64,000 nucleotides of DNA from the NCBI GenBank assembly GCA_965242975.1, contig CBDETS010000007.1:2542001-2606000 (forward strand), read 5' to 3'. Shown piece by piece: positions 45,261 through 54,560 of this stretch. The notes below the pieces were generated by a model. It was not told where the DNA came from. It made no database searches and saw only the letters and a list, made by a program, of their open reading frames with translations. The first letter of the stretch is position 1. The number at the start of each line of letters is the position of its first letter. The translations under genes and the position numbers were made by a program. The stretch is from JAPPHA01 sp965242975. Lineage in GTDB: Bacteria > Pseudomonadota > Alphaproteobacteria > Rhodobacterales > Rhodobacteraceae.

Positions 45261-45947
45261 TCAACTGGCCAATCGGTATCCCCCGGCCTCGGTGATCAAC
45301 AGGCCGGGATTTCTCGGATCGACCTCGATTTTCTGGCGCAACCTGTAGATGTGCGTCTCGAGCGTGTGGGTCGACTTCGTCTTGTATTTCCATACATCGG
45401 AGAGCAGTGCATCCCGGGAGACGACACTCCCATCCGCACGATACAACCGCTTCAGAATGCTGGTCTCCTTTTCCGTCAGGTAGACCCGCCGGTCGTCGTT
45501 GTCCGACAGCGTTTTCTGCGACGGCTTGAACGAGTAATGGCCGATCGTGAAAACGGCATCATCGGAAAACTCGTGCTGACGAAGCTGTGCCCGAATTCGG
45601 GCCAGCAGAACGGAAATCTTGAACGGTTTCATCACGTAGTCATTGGCGCCGGCATCCAGCCCGACGATCGTGGCATCATCGGTTATGTGTTTGCCGGTCA
45701 TCATGATGATCGGGCACGTCATCCCCTGTTTTCGAAGTGTCCGGCAGAGGTCCCGCCCGTCGCCGTCCGGCAGGTCGACATCGAGAATCGCGAGATCGAT
45801 CGTGGAATGCTCCGCCCGTGCGCGAGCCTGGGCGCTGTTTTCGGCTTCAATGACCTCATAGTCTCCGGTCGCGATCAGTTGTTCCGACAGGACATCGCGG
45901 AAGTCCGCTTCGTCATCGACGAGAAGTATCAGTCTGTCACCTTTCAT
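45261..45947 (-). CDS. OmpR/PhoB-type response regulator (orphan)
   Basis: This 228-residue protein has a receiver domain with acidic pocket DD (residues 11-12), phospho-acceptor Asp56 (LAILDVDLP) and Lys107 (VMKPFK), and a C-terminal winged helix (about 130-226, ending in ITEAGGYRLAS). ATG 45947 has AGGAGAG upstream. No sensor kinase is adjacent. It is divergent from ribA across a 141-base gap. The target genes are unknown. Confidence 0.93.
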   Translation of the reverse strand: MKGDRLILLVDDEADFRDVLSEQLIATGDYEVIEAENSAQARARAEHSTIDLAILDVDLPDGDGRDLCRTLRKQGMTCPIIMMTGKHITDDATIVGLDAGANDYVMKPFKISVLLARIRAQLRQHEFSDDAVFTIGHYSFKPSQKTLSDNDDRRVYLTEKETSILKRLYRADGSVVSRDALLSDVWKYKTKSTHTLETHIYRLRQKIEVDPRNPGLLITEAGGYRLAS

Positions 45948-46088
45948 GGCCCTTGCTCTCCTGGTGCGTTTCTGTTTTTTGACATATTGGCACGATTGGC
46001 GCGTCGAAAAAGATCCGGTCACGGAGATGTGTCGTCGTTCGGGGATTTGTTTCAACTTTGGCGCCCACAAGCTATATTCCTGCCCCAA
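45948..46088. promoter_or_regulatory. Divergent region between the response regulator and ribA
   Basis: This 141-base AT-richer gap should hold the promoters for both genes. TTGACATATTGGCACGATTG lies here at about 45978, with TTGACA as a candidate -35 in the plus direction; I do not see a well-placed -10. No FMN riboswitch is evident. Confidence 0.4.
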
Positions 46089-47210
46089 ATGGTAACAGTT
46101 CCAGAACACGCGAATGCTGCACGTCTCGGTCTGACAACCGGCCAGAGAATCGCACGTGTCCACGCCGACCTGAGAATGGGTGCGCCAATCGTCATTCGCG
46201 AAGGCGGGGTTGCCCATCTTGTCGCAGCCGTGGAAACGGCAGGCCCGGAGTTGACGAGCCAGTTTCGCGCCGTGGCCCGGAATGGAATCATCTACGTTGC
46301 AGTTACGGCCCGGCGAGCCCGAACCCTTGCCGCGCGGGCTTACGACGGCGACGTGGCCCGCCTGATCGTCCCGGCCGACGCGGATACCGGCTGGATTCGC
46401 TCGATCGCCGACCCCTCCCGGGATCTTGAAACCCCCATGAAAGGGCCGTTCAGGAGCCTCAGGGGAGGATCGCCCGTCATCGCCAGGGTCGCGATCCATC
46501 AATGCAAGCGGTCGCGCCTATTGCCGGCGGCGGTCATTTCGCCGGTCCAGGAGCACATTTCGCTACCGGATGAAATCACCACTCAGTCCTGCGACCTCCT
46601 GTGCCACGACGAGGACCGCGCCTTTCAACTGCAAGCTGTCGCGCGCGGGAATGTCCCCCTGAAAGTCTCATCGCGGTCGAGAGTCCATGTCTATCGGCCA
46701 TCGGATGGCGGAGAAGAGCACTATGCGATCGAGATAGGAACTCCGGATCGGGGCGAGCCCGTTCTCACGCGGATCCATTCTGCCTGTTTTACCGGAGACC
46801 TTCTCGACTCCCTGAAGTGCGACTGCGGGGACCAGCTACGTATTGCGCTCGGCGAAATGGGCAGACTCGGGGCAGGTGTCCTGCTGTACCTGAACCAGGA
46901 AGGCCGCGGAATCGGACTCGCCAACAAGCTCCGGGCGTATACGCTGCAGGACCAGGGTTACGACACGGTCGATGCGAACCACAGGCTCGGTTTCGAGGAC
47001 GACGAACGGGACTTCGGCCTGGGCGCCGAAATACTGCGATCGCTCGGTTTCGAATCGGTTCGCCTGATGACCAATAACCCGGCGAAAGTTGAGTTCATGC
47101 GCAAACACGGAATTACGGTCGAGACGAGAGTTCCGCTTGTGGTCGGAAGGACCATCTTCAACGCCGACTATCTTGACACCAAGGCACGCAGGAGCGGCCA
47201 CCTGTTATGA
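46089..47210 (+). CDS. ribA: GTP cyclohydrolase II (long alphaproteobacterial form)
   Basis: This 373-residue protein catalyses the first step of riboflavin synthesis from GTP. The C-terminal 200 residues form the GTP cyclohydrolase II domain, with zinc-site motif CFTGDLLDSLKCDCGDQ, YLNQEGRGIGL, GFEDDERDFGLGA and LMTNNPAKVEFM. The first 150 residues are a degenerate DHBP-synthase-like domain, as in related alphaproteobacteria. ATG 46089 is preceded by weak signals only. The L,D-transpeptidase gene overlaps its stop by four bases. Confidence 0.95.
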   Translation: MVTVPEHANAARLGLTTGQRIARVHADLRMGAPIVIREGGVAHLVAAVETAGPELTSQFRAVARNGIIYVAVTARRARTLAARAYDGDVARLIVPADADTGWIRSIADPSRDLETPMKGPFRSLRGGSPVIARVAIHQCKRSRLLPAAVISPVQEHISLPDEITTQSCDLLCHDEDRAFQLQAVARGNVPLKVSSRSRVHVYRPSDGGEEHYAIEIGTPDRGEPVLTRIHSACFTGDLLDSLKCDCGDQLRIALGEMGRLGAGVLLYLNQEGRGIGLANKLRAYTLQDQGYDTVDANHRLGFEDDERDFGLGAEILRSLGFESVRLMTNNPAKVEFMRKHGITVETRVPLVVGRTIFNADYLDTKARRSGHLL

Positions 47211-47800
47211 GACCAAGGTCTACGGACCTCGTGGTTACTCCATGGGGTGCGCGGTTCCGCGGCTGCCGCCTGCCCTGTGCGACGGGCATTGCGGGTATCG
47301 GAGAAAAGACCCGCGAAGGCGACGGGTTGAGTCCCGCCGGTTGCTTCCGCATCGTCGCCATCATGTACCGGCCCGACCGGGTTCAACTGCATGTTCCCGG
47401 CCATTCCATGCGCTGCTCCCGGCCGCCGGTCCCGCAGTGGTCCGTTGGCGTGCCCCGTTCGACAGGCACGACGGCCCGGTTTCGAAAGATCGGACCGAGT
47501 GACGTCTGGTCGGACGATCCCTCGGACCCGGCGTACAATCGTCACGTTTCAGCGGTTGGCAGCGTGGAATATGCATACCGTCACGAGCGGCTTCGGCGTG
47601 CCGACCCGATGTACGACCTGGTTGCCGTTCTTGACTTCAATTTGCGGAATCCCGTACCGGGTCGGGGAAGCGCGATCTTTCTCCATGCCTGGCGAGGTCC
47701 GCGCTATCCGACTGCAGGATGTATCGCGTTTCCCAAAGAAATCCTCGCGGAAATCATCGCTTGGTGGTCGCCACACTCACTGGTGTTCATTCATCGATAA
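47207..47800 (+). CDS. L,D-transpeptidase family (YkuD domain) protein
   Basis: This 197-residue protein has the YkuD active-site motif with His160 and Cys172 in HAWRGPRYPTAGCIAF. Such enzymes cross-link peptidoglycan or attach proteins to it. The variant motif (TAGC where most have SxGC) and the absence of a signal peptide fit the short YkuD group often found after ribA. ATGA overlap with ribA shows coupling. Confidence 0.9.
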   Translation: MRPRSTDLVVTPWGARFRGCRLPCATGIAGIGEKTREGDGLSPAGCFRIVAIMYRPDRVQLHVPGHSMRCSRPPVPQWSVGVPRSTGTTARFRKIGPSDVWSDDPSDPAYNRHVSAVGSVEYAYRHERLRRADPMYDLVAVLDFNLRNPVPGRGSAIFLHAWRGPRYPTAGCIAFPKEILAEIIAWWSPHSLVFIHR

Positions 47801-48444
47801 AGGCGCTCTCCGAAGACTGCGGATCCGACCCTGACATGGGTCGCTCCGAAAGCGATCGCGGTCTCGAAGTCATTGCTCATCCCCATCGAGAGGTTTTTCA
47901 GCCCGTTGCGACGTGCGATTTTTCCGAGCAATGCGAAGTGAAGCGACGGCTCTTCCCAGGCGGGCGGAATGACCATCAATCCGGATACAGGCAAATCGAC
48001 GCCCCGGCAGTAACGAATGAACTCATCGGCTTCCGCCGGTACAATCCCTGACTTTTGCGGTTCTTCACCGGTATTGACCTGCACGAACAGCTCCGGCGCC
48101 TGGCCCAGTGCCTGGATGCCGCGTGCAAGCCGGTCGGCCAGGCTGACCCGGTCAACCGAATGGATCGCATCGAACAGGCGCAGTGCATGCCGGACCTTGT
48201 TCGTCTGCAACGGTCCAACCATGTGGAGCGAGATGTCACCATGCCGTTCCATGAGCGGCGGCCACCGCTCCATCGCCTCCTGCACCCTGTTTTCTCCGAA
48301 AAGCCGGTGGCCAGCGGCAAGTGTCGCTTCGACTCTCTTCGTTGTCTGCAGTTTTGACACCGCGACGAGTTGAACGGAGTTCTCCGGGAGACCGGCCCGT
48401 TTCTCGGCGGCATTGATCGCCGCATAAGTTGTCTCGAGGCTCAT
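47791..48444 (-). CDS. YggS-family PLP homeostasis protein
   Basis: This 217-residue protein has the alanine-racemase-like barrel of YggS/PLPBP, which binds PLP without a known enzyme activity and affects amino acid and B6 balance. The PLP-binding Lys lies in VAVSKLQT, followed by FGENRVQEA and GMSNDFETAIAFGATHVRVGSAVFG. ATG 48444 is the family start. It converges with the L,D-transpeptidase gene with a short overlap of their 3' ends. Confidence 0.94.
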   Translation of the reverse strand: MSLETTYAAINAAEKRAGLPENSVQLVAVSKLQTTKRVEATLAAGHRLFGENRVQEAMERWPPLMERHGDISLHMVGPLQTNKVRHALRLFDAIHSVDRVSLADRLARGIQALGQAPELFVQVNTGEEPQKSGIVPAEADEFIRYCRGVDLPVSGLMVIPPAWEEPSLHFALLGKIARRNGLKNLSMGMSNDFETAIAFGATHVRVGSAVFGERLYR

Positions 48445-48603
48445 CGGTTCACGGCTTCGGTTGCCACCAGGCGGGCTGTCAAACATCCCGGACGTGCCGC
48501 ACAAGCCTGGCGGTCGCCGCGTGACGCAAACTCATCGTCAGCATCAAGTTCATGTGCGAGCCCCGCACCTGCGTGGAGATGCCCTCTGCCAGAAGCGGTC
48601 ACG

Positions 48604-49371
48604 TCAATACTCATCGGACAGAATCTTCTCCAGCGCTCGGTACGTGTCTTGGATGGATGTGACCTGGTGGCACGTATCGACTCTCTGATCGAGCCGCGCC
48701 GCCAAGGGGTAGTCATTGCCACCCGGGTCGCAATTGTCACCAAAAAAAACGATTCTTGCAAACCCGGCATGAGAATACCCGGTTCGTTGACACCGGAACG
48801 GATTCTTCAGGAACCGATAGGCACGCCCCTTGTCGCTCCCGGGCTCGACCAGATCTATGCCTGTCTCGCCAGCGACCTGTGCGGTGACGACCTCACCGAA
48901 TTGACGGTTGATCAATGCCGCAAATCGCTCCCGCTCGCTGTTTTTCCGATCCCACTCCACGTACATCCGGCGCGCGGGAAGATCCGCGTTTCTGCCCACA
49001 ACCGAAAAATTCACCAGTCCGGAACGGCGGTCGATATGACGCCCGGTTCTCACGTGGAACTCGCTCCGGGCAAGGAGATCGTTCAGAAAATCGGCCAGCT
49101 CACATGTCAGGTCGAAAGAGGATTGGAATACACGCGACCCACCGACACGAAAGCTGTTCCCGTTGCAATTGAAGACCCCTTTGATCGGCTTGAAAACGAG
49201 GTCGCCTATCTGCCAACTCGTCTTCTCGAATTCGGATCCCGAAATCAAATATGTCGGCATGCGCTCACTGAACCTCTGCAGGACGTCGCGATGCTCGCTT
49301 GTCAATTGCAGGCTGCTGGCAACGAGGGTCCCGTCGACATCGAAAACAAAGGCTGTATCGAGTTTGTCCAT
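48604..49371 (-). CDS. Phosphomannomutase, eukaryotic (HAD-IIB) type
   Basis: This 255-residue HAD protein has the nucleophile motif FDVDGTL (Asp11, Asp13), then RRSGLVNFSVVGR (residues 115-127) and FFGDNCDPGGNDY (209-221). The last two are characteristic of eukaryotic alpha-PMM (PMM1/PMM2), which interconverts mannose-6-phosphate and mannose-1-phosphate. Bacteria mostly use the unrelated ManB/AlgC fold. I infer this family from motifs; another HAD phosphatase is possible. No GDP-mannose genes are adjacent. Confidence 0.85.
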   Translation of the reverse strand: MDKLDTAFVFDVDGTLVASSLQLTSEHRDVLQRFSERMPTYLISGSEFEKTSWQIGDLVFKPIKGVFNCNGNSFRVGGSRVFQSSFDLTCELADFLNDLLARSEFHVRTGRHIDRRSGLVNFSVVGRNADLPARRMYVEWDRKNSERERFAALINRQFGEVVTAQVAGETGIDLVEPGSDKGRAYRFLKNPFRCQRTGYSHAGFARIVFFGDNCDPGGNDYPLAARLDQRVDTCHQVTSIQDTYRALEKILSDEY

Positions 49372-49684
49372 GTGGCAACGATCACCTGACCGACATCTTC
49401 GCCGGTATCGCGTTCCCGTCTGCCTTCACATTCATGTCCCCCCACCTCTCGTGGATCAATCTGTTGGCTTTTCAGGAATCACCCCGCGCCCCGTTGCCGG
49501 AGATTGTGTCCGAACCGTTCTGAAAGAAAGAGGCATTTTTTTCTTTGTGATCAAACGGCTTTCGAAGGGCTCCTTGACCAGCTCACCGGATCCCGTGACG
49601 GGCAAACAGTCAAAGCACGAACCCACGGAACTCCGGAAGGGCACGGGGTGCCGCAGAACCAAAAGGGGCCGCCATGTTCCGCGA
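49372..49684. other. No gene identified
   Basis: About 310 bases between the DCC protein and the phosphomannomutase gene. Short frames are open but not protein-like. A T-rich patch (about 49537-49547, TTTTTTTCTTTG) stands out but has no hairpin before it in a useful position. Confidence 0.4.
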
Positions 49685-50017
49685 TCATGCGAAGCGGTCC
49701 TTTCGGATTTCACATTCATCGCCGTTGCACCCGGCCTTGTTGTGCCCAACGATGCTCCGGACAAGTGGCACGTACAGAACCAGGCCGAACAGGTACAGCA
49801 TGGGAACATTGAGACACACTTTCCGTGTGGCAAAAACTCCGGTGAATACCTTCTTGCTCCCTTCATCGACCACAACGATGTCTCCAACCGGAACCTCGCC
49901 CAGCGGAGACTCGTCCGTCCGCAGGTCGATGCGATTCAGCCAGTCCAGCCGATTGGTCCGAGCAGCTCGCCGCACGCAATCGGGGCAATGCTCGTTGAAA
50001 TACACGCGTATTCCCAT
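49685..50017 (-). CDS. DCC family thiol-disulfide oxidoreductase-like protein (DUF393)
   Basis: This 110-residue protein matches the small DCC family, with the dithiol motif CPDC (NEHCPDCVRRA), VGDIVVVDEGSKKVFTGV and a hydrophobic stretch around PMLYLFGLVLYVPLV. Its reaction is not established. ATG 50017 has a GGGAGAAG site. It lies between holA and the phosphomannomutase gene. Confidence 0.75.
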   Translation of the reverse strand: MGIRVYFNEHCPDCVRRAARTNRLDWLNRIDLRTDESPLGEVPVGDIVVVDEGSKKVFTGVFATRKVCLNVPMLYLFGLVLYVPLVRSIVGHNKAGCNGDECEIRKDRFA

Positions 50018-50317
50018 GTCTTCTCCCTGCTACCGCAGCTCCGCATGCCCTCAAGTTCTTCGTCATGGCCGTGCCTGCATTGTTGGTCAATGACTCCACA
50101 GGCAGCAGGCCGTGTGCCCTTCCCGTTCGTCTCTAGGTGCAGGTGCGCGCGTGCTGCCTGAATATCAGCTCGACAAGCTGCCGGAAACGCGTGCAGCCGC
50201 ACCGCGGCGGGTCCGAACCGGATCGATCGCTGGATGACGATTCCATGTAACGCCGATCAGTCTGTCCTCAACCCGTGCCGGTCCTTGCCCCGGCATCGGA
50301 CCTTGCGCCCTGTCGTG
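50018..50317. other. No gene identified
   Basis: About 300 bases between holA and the DCC gene. I see no gene, and no terminator for holA that I can support. Confidence 0.4.
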
Positions 50318-51361
50318 TCACCGCGCCCGCCCGAATTCCGGTTTTGGTGCCATCCAGGCAATGCGCAGGAGCGTCCGTTCCACAACGGCCGCCGCGGGCG
50401 CCTGATTGGTTGATCTGAGCGCAAGGCCAACCTTGAACAGCTCATGCAACGGCGCCTCAAGTCGCTCCCGTCCCCAGCGACGGACCTGGCTCGCCATTCG
50501 GTCCCGTGCCGGACGGTACACCGGGGGACGCAGTTTCATGAAGGCCGCGTCCAGACGCCCGCCGTGCACGGCGACTCTCTGAAGCGACCGGAAGTATGCA
50601 TACGCAGATTGACAAACCGAATCCGCCGAAACTCCCTGGGAATACAGGCGCTGAAGCGGAACGACCACATCCGACGGCCTGCCCTCGGCAACCGCGAACA
50701 GCACGTCTTCCATCCCCGCGATTCGTGAATCCGGCGCGAGCATTTCGATGTCGTGCGGAGTAACAGGTTGTTGCCGCTTCACCGTGTATAACGCGAGCTT
50801 CTCGAGCGTGTTTCGCAACTCCGATGCGGTCTGATAGGCGGAATACTGGGCCAAATGCTCGAGACTCTCGGGAGTTAACGTCGTAAGCCCAACCTCGGAT
50901 GCCATGGCCTGGATGGCTACCTTGTCAAGCGGTTCATCGTAGACCCCGATTGCGGCAGCGGTCTTTTCCTCTTCGAACAGCATCCTGATCTTCGATCGGG
51001 TTGAAAGCGCACCGGCAGTCACGATCAGAAATGCATCTCCGGCATTTCGCACGGACACCGCTGAGGACAGCTGTTTAAAAATGGCATCGGTTGCACCCTC
51101 GACAATCACCAAACGCGGCCCGGGAAAAAAGCCGACGGCCTTGAGGTTGTCGGCAACGGCTCCAGCCTGTTTGACGACCTGTGCCGCCTGCAACACTGTC
51201 AGCCGCAGTTCGCGCGCTCCGTCCGGGCCCACCAGGCGTTTTGCCAGGTCAATCCGCTTGTCGGAAACACGAATGATGTTGGGGCCGTACAGGAGAATGC
51301 AACCGAACCGTTCCCCCGGGTTCGCCAGATACGCACGGGCTTGCGCGCCTGCAAGTTTCAT
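50318..51361 (-). CDS. holA: DNA polymerase III subunit delta
   Basis: This 347-residue protein is the clamp-loader delta subunit. It shows the AAA+-like N-terminal region (CILLYGPNIIRVSDKRIDLAKRL, LVIVEGATDAI) and the C-terminal collar-type helical region. ATG 51361 overlaps the lptE stop by four bases (ATGA); an in-frame start at 51370 is possible. The order leuS-lptE-holA is common in alphaproteobacteria. Confidence 0.94.
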   Translation of the reverse strand: MKLAGAQARAYLANPGERFGCILLYGPNIIRVSDKRIDLAKRLVGPDGARELRLTVLQAAQVVKQAGAVADNLKAVGFFPGPRLVIVEGATDAIFKQLSSAVSVRNAGDAFLIVTAGALSTRSKIRMLFEEEKTAAAIGVYDEPLDKVAIQAMASEVGLTTLTPESLEHLAQYSAYQTASELRNTLEKLALYTVKRQQPVTPHDIEMLAPDSRIAGMEDVLFAVAEGRPSDVVVPLQRLYSQGVSADSVCQSAYAYFRSLQRVAVHGGRLDAAFMKLRPPVYRPARDRMASQVRRWGRERLEAPLHELFKVGLALRSTNQAPAAAVVERTLLRIAWMAPKPEFGRAR

Positions 51362-51855
51362 TCCGGCCAACGTGGGTAGGTCAACTCGATTCGATTGGCG
51401 ATCAGATCAGCCAACGACCGCGCGACCCGGAATTCGGCATCGTCCGCCGCGACCTGCGTCGGATAGGTCTCTGCCGTGGCACTGTACGCCGCTCTGGACC
51501 TGACTTCTCCGGTGTGAACCGTTTTCCCGGAGGTGTTGTCGACGACACTGTATTTCGCCGTGCCCAAAAGGCTGTTTCGAGAAAATTGTCCCCCGACTTC
51601 GAGCGCCAGACGTGTCTCCTGCACATCAATCTCGAAATTCAATGTGTATCTCGCTTCCCTCGGCGCGTAACCGATCCTTTCCACCAGTCGTTCACGCAAC
51701 TCGAAGTCGCGTCGAACCAGGCCAGGCTCGACCCATACCTGCCGCTGGAATCCCGGCGTGTCGGGTCCCGGGCCATAGATGGGTTGAAACCCGCAACCTC
51801 CAAGAAGAAGGAGCGACGCCGATAGCACGATGAGCCGAACGTCAGACAACCACAT
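51358..51855 (-). CDS. lptE: LPS-assembly lipoprotein LptE
   Basis: This 165-residue outer-membrane lipoprotein has a signal with lipobox LLGGC followed by GFQPIYG, typical of LptE, which plugs the LptD barrel in lipopolysaccharide export. ATG 51855 lies within the end of leuS (14-base overlap), so translation is coupled. It implies an outer membrane with LPS. Confidence 0.9.
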   Translation of the reverse strand: MWLSDVRLIVLSASLLLLGGCGFQPIYGPGPDTPGFQRQVWVEPGLVRRDFELRERLVERIGYAPREARYTLNFEIDVQETRLALEVGGQFSRNSLLGTAKYSVVDNTSGKTVHTGEVRSRAAYSATAETYPTQVAADDAEFRVARSLADLIANRIELTYPRWPE

Positions 51856-54397
51856 TGACAATCCTGTCTGGAACAACGACCAGGCGCTTGGGATCCTGGC
51901 CGCCCAGAGCATTCCGGACCGGCACAAGCGCCAAGACCAATGCTTCGACCTTGTCCCGTTCCAATCCCTTGGCTACCCGGATCTCGGCGCGCCGTTTTCC
52001 GTTCACCTGGACGGGCAGTACAACGGTGTCCTCGGCAAGCATTTCCGGGTCGGCCACGGGCCACGGACTCGACACCACCAGTCCCTCGCCGCCGGCCATC
52101 TCCCAGATCTCTTCCGCGAGATGAGGCGTGATCGGTTGCATCAACCGGGCCATGACCTTGATCGCCTCGACCTTGCTGGCAGGGTCCGCTGCTGACCGCG
52201 TCAGTGTCGACGTGAACTCGTAGAGCGCCGCGACGGACTTGTTGAACGAAAATCCTTCTAGGCCATTCGTAACACTGTCGATTGTCCGGTGCATCGCCCT
52301 GAAGAGTTTGGCGTTGTCCTCTGTCTGCCGTGCACCTGTTTCTGTCGAACGCGGTTGCTCCACCAAGGAACTGACCAGACGCCACACGCGTTGCAAGTGT
52401 CGGGAGGCGGCTTCAATGCCACTTGCGGTCCATTCAACGTCCCGATCGGGAGGGCTGTCGGAAAGCATGAACCAGCGCGCGGTGTCCGCACCGAACCTTT
52501 CGATGATATCCTCGGGATCAACAACGTTCTTCTTGGACTTCGACATCTTTACCGAAGGGCCAACCGTGACCGACCCGCCGTCCCGCGTTTCAAGACCACC
52601 CCCCTTGCGCGGGCGAACATCGTCCGGGGACACCCAGCGACCCTCGTCGTCCTTGTACGTCTCGTGGCAAACCATTCCCTGGGTAAAAAGCGCCGTGAAC
52701 GGCTCTCCTGCGGACTTTGGCAGATGACCGGTCAGATGCATCGCACGGGTAAAAAAACGCGAATAGAGAAGGTGCAGGATCGCGTGTTCGACGCCACCTA
52801 TGTACTGATCGACATTCATCCAGTACTCGACGTCCTCCCGGCTCGTCGGCGTTTGGGCCCGGGGCGCCGTGAAACGGACGAAGTACCAGCTTGAATCGAC
52901 GAACGTGTCCATCGTATCCGTCTCACGTTGCGCCATCCTGCCGCAGGCAGGACACGGGACGCACCGCCATCCGTCATGCCTTTCGAGAGGATTCCCCCGC
53001 CCGTCGAAACGCACATCATTGGGCAGTGTGACGGGGAGATTCTCCTTTTTCTCCGCGACCGCACCGCATTCTTCGCAATGGATGACGGGGATCGGGCATC
53101 CCCAGTATCTTTGCCGGGACACACCCCAGTCCCTCAGGCGGTACATGGTCTTTCCCTCGCCTGATCCGGACTCTTCAAATCTCCGGATGACCTCTGCTTT
53201 CGCGTCCTCGATCTCGAGGCCATCCAGGAACCCGGAATTGATCATTCTCCCTGGTCCCAGGTAGGGTTCATCCCCGATTTCGTACGTGGCCGGATTGCCT
53301 TCCGGCGGACACACGACCGCAACCACCCCAAGACCGTACTTCCGCGCGAACTCAAGGTCGCGTTGATCGTGGGCGGGACAGCCGAATATCGCACCGGTAC
53401 CATAGCCCATGAGTACGAAATTCGTTATGAATACAGGCAGTTCCACATCCTCGAGAAACGGGTGGACGACCCGAATTCCGGTGTCGAATCCTCTCTTTTC
53501 AGCCCTTTCGATGTCCTCTTCCGAAACCGCTACGCGCCGGCACTCCTCGTTGAATGCAGCCACTTCGGGATCGGGCTCGAGAGCCTTGGCCAGAGGGTGG
53601 TCAAAGGAAACCGCGGCAAAACTCGCACCGAACAGGGTGTCCTGACGCGTCGTAAAAACCTCCAGATGTTCGAATCCGTCAGGAGCACCGACAGTCTTGA
53701 AGCGAAACTGGAGGCCCGAACTCTTGCCTATCCAGTTTTGCTGCATGATCCGTACCTTCTCGGGCCAGTCGACAAGGTTGTCGATCGACGCAAGCAACTC
53801 GTCGGCAAAGTCGGAAATCCTGAAAAACCACTGGGTGAGTTCCCGGCGTTCAACCAACGCTCCGGACCGCCAGCCTCTTCCGCTTTCGACTTGTTCATTC
53901 GCAAGGACCGTCTCTTCGACCGGGTCCCAGTTCACGGTGGCGCTCTTGCGGTACGCGAGCCCTCTTTCCATCATGTCGATGAACATGGACTGCTGCTTTC
54001 CGTAGTATTCCGGGTCGCAGGTGGCAAATTCCCGGGACCAGTCGATCGAGAGCCCGAGCGGCTTCAACTGCGCCCGCATGTCGTCGATGTTCTGATATGT
54101 CCATTCACCGGGGTGCACCCCATGCTCCATTGCGGCGTTCTCCGCGGGCAACCCGAAGGCGTCCCACCCCATCGGGTGAAGAACGGAGTGCCCTGTCACG
54201 AACTTGTAGCGGGCTACGACATCGCCCATCGTGTAGTTTCGGACATGCCCCATGTGAATCCGGCCGGACGGATAGGGAAACATCTCCAGGACGTAATATT
54301 TGGGGCATCCAGGCCGGGGACGGGCCTCGAAGACACCCGAATCATTCCAGGTCGACTGCCACTTGGTCTCGATTTCACCAGGATTGTACCGCGACAT
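51842..54397 (-). CDS. leuS: Leucyl-tRNA synthetase
   Basis: This 851-residue class I synthetase charges tRNA-Leu. The HIGH-type motif is HMGHVRNYTMGD near the N-terminus and the KMSKS motif is KMSKSKKNVVDPEDI. The CP1 editing domain lies between them, and a zinc-type Cys cluster (CVPCPACGRM) follows. The length is normal. It starts a leuS-lptE-holA operon. Confidence 0.98.
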   Translation of the reverse strand: MSRYNPGEIETKWQSTWNDSGVFEARPRPGCPKYYVLEMFPYPSGRIHMGHVRNYTMGDVVARYKFVTGHSVLHPMGWDAFGLPAENAAMEHGVHPGEWTYQNIDDMRAQLKPLGLSIDWSREFATCDPEYYGKQQSMFIDMMERGLAYRKSATVNWDPVEETVLANEQVESGRGWRSGALVERRELTQWFFRISDFADELLASIDNLVDWPEKVRIMQQNWIGKSSGLQFRFKTVGAPDGFEHLEVFTTRQDTLFGASFAAVSFDHPLAKALEPDPEVAAFNEECRRVAVSEEDIERAEKRGFDTGIRVVHPFLEDVELPVFITNFVLMGYGTGAIFGCPAHDQRDLEFARKYGLGVVAVVCPPEGNPATYEIGDEPYLGPGRMINSGFLDGLEIEDAKAEVIRRFEESGSGEGKTMYRLRDWGVSRQRYWGCPIPVIHCEECGAVAEKKENLPVTLPNDVRFDGRGNPLERHDGWRCVPCPACGRMAQRETDTMDTFVDSSWYFVRFTAPRAQTPTSREDVEYWMNVDQYIGGVEHAILHLLYSRFFTRAMHLTGHLPKSAGEPFTALFTQGMVCHETYKDDEGRWVSPDDVRPRKGGGLETRDGGSVTVGPSVKMSKSKKNVVDPEDIIERFGADTARWFMLSDSPPDRDVEWTASGIEAASRHLQRVWRLVSSLVEQPRSTETGARQTEDNAKLFRAMHRTIDSVTNGLEGFSFNKSVAALYEFTSTLTRSAADPASKVEAIKVMARLMQPITPHLAEEIWEMAGGEGLVVSSPWPVADPEMLAEDTVVLPVQVNGKRRAEIRVAKGLERDKVEALVLALVPVRNALGGQDPKRLVVVPDRIVNVVV

Positions 54398-54516
54398 GGT
54401 TTTTTCCAGTTACGAGTGATGACCATTGATGCGGGTGCAGGTCATCGAGAAAGGAAACGCCGCGCCCTGACCCGGACTCCAGTGCCAGAATCCGCCTGAA
54501 CCAAATTCCGGAGTTC

Positions 54517-54540
54517 GGCGAGTCGGCGAGTCGGCGAGTC
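54517..54540. repeat. Three tandem copies of GGCGAGTC
   Basis: The 8-bp unit GGCGAGTC repeats three times without change between the DUF3576 lipoprotein gene and leuS. Such a short array can vary in copy number by slippage. It is outside both genes. Confidence 0.8.
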
Positions 54541-54560
54541 CGCGGTCGACAGTCAGGTGT

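Noticed and set aside
45156..46088. Upstream extension of the ribA frame by over 300 codons
   Set aside because: It runs antisense to the response regulator, whose motifs are clear. ribA begins at 46089.
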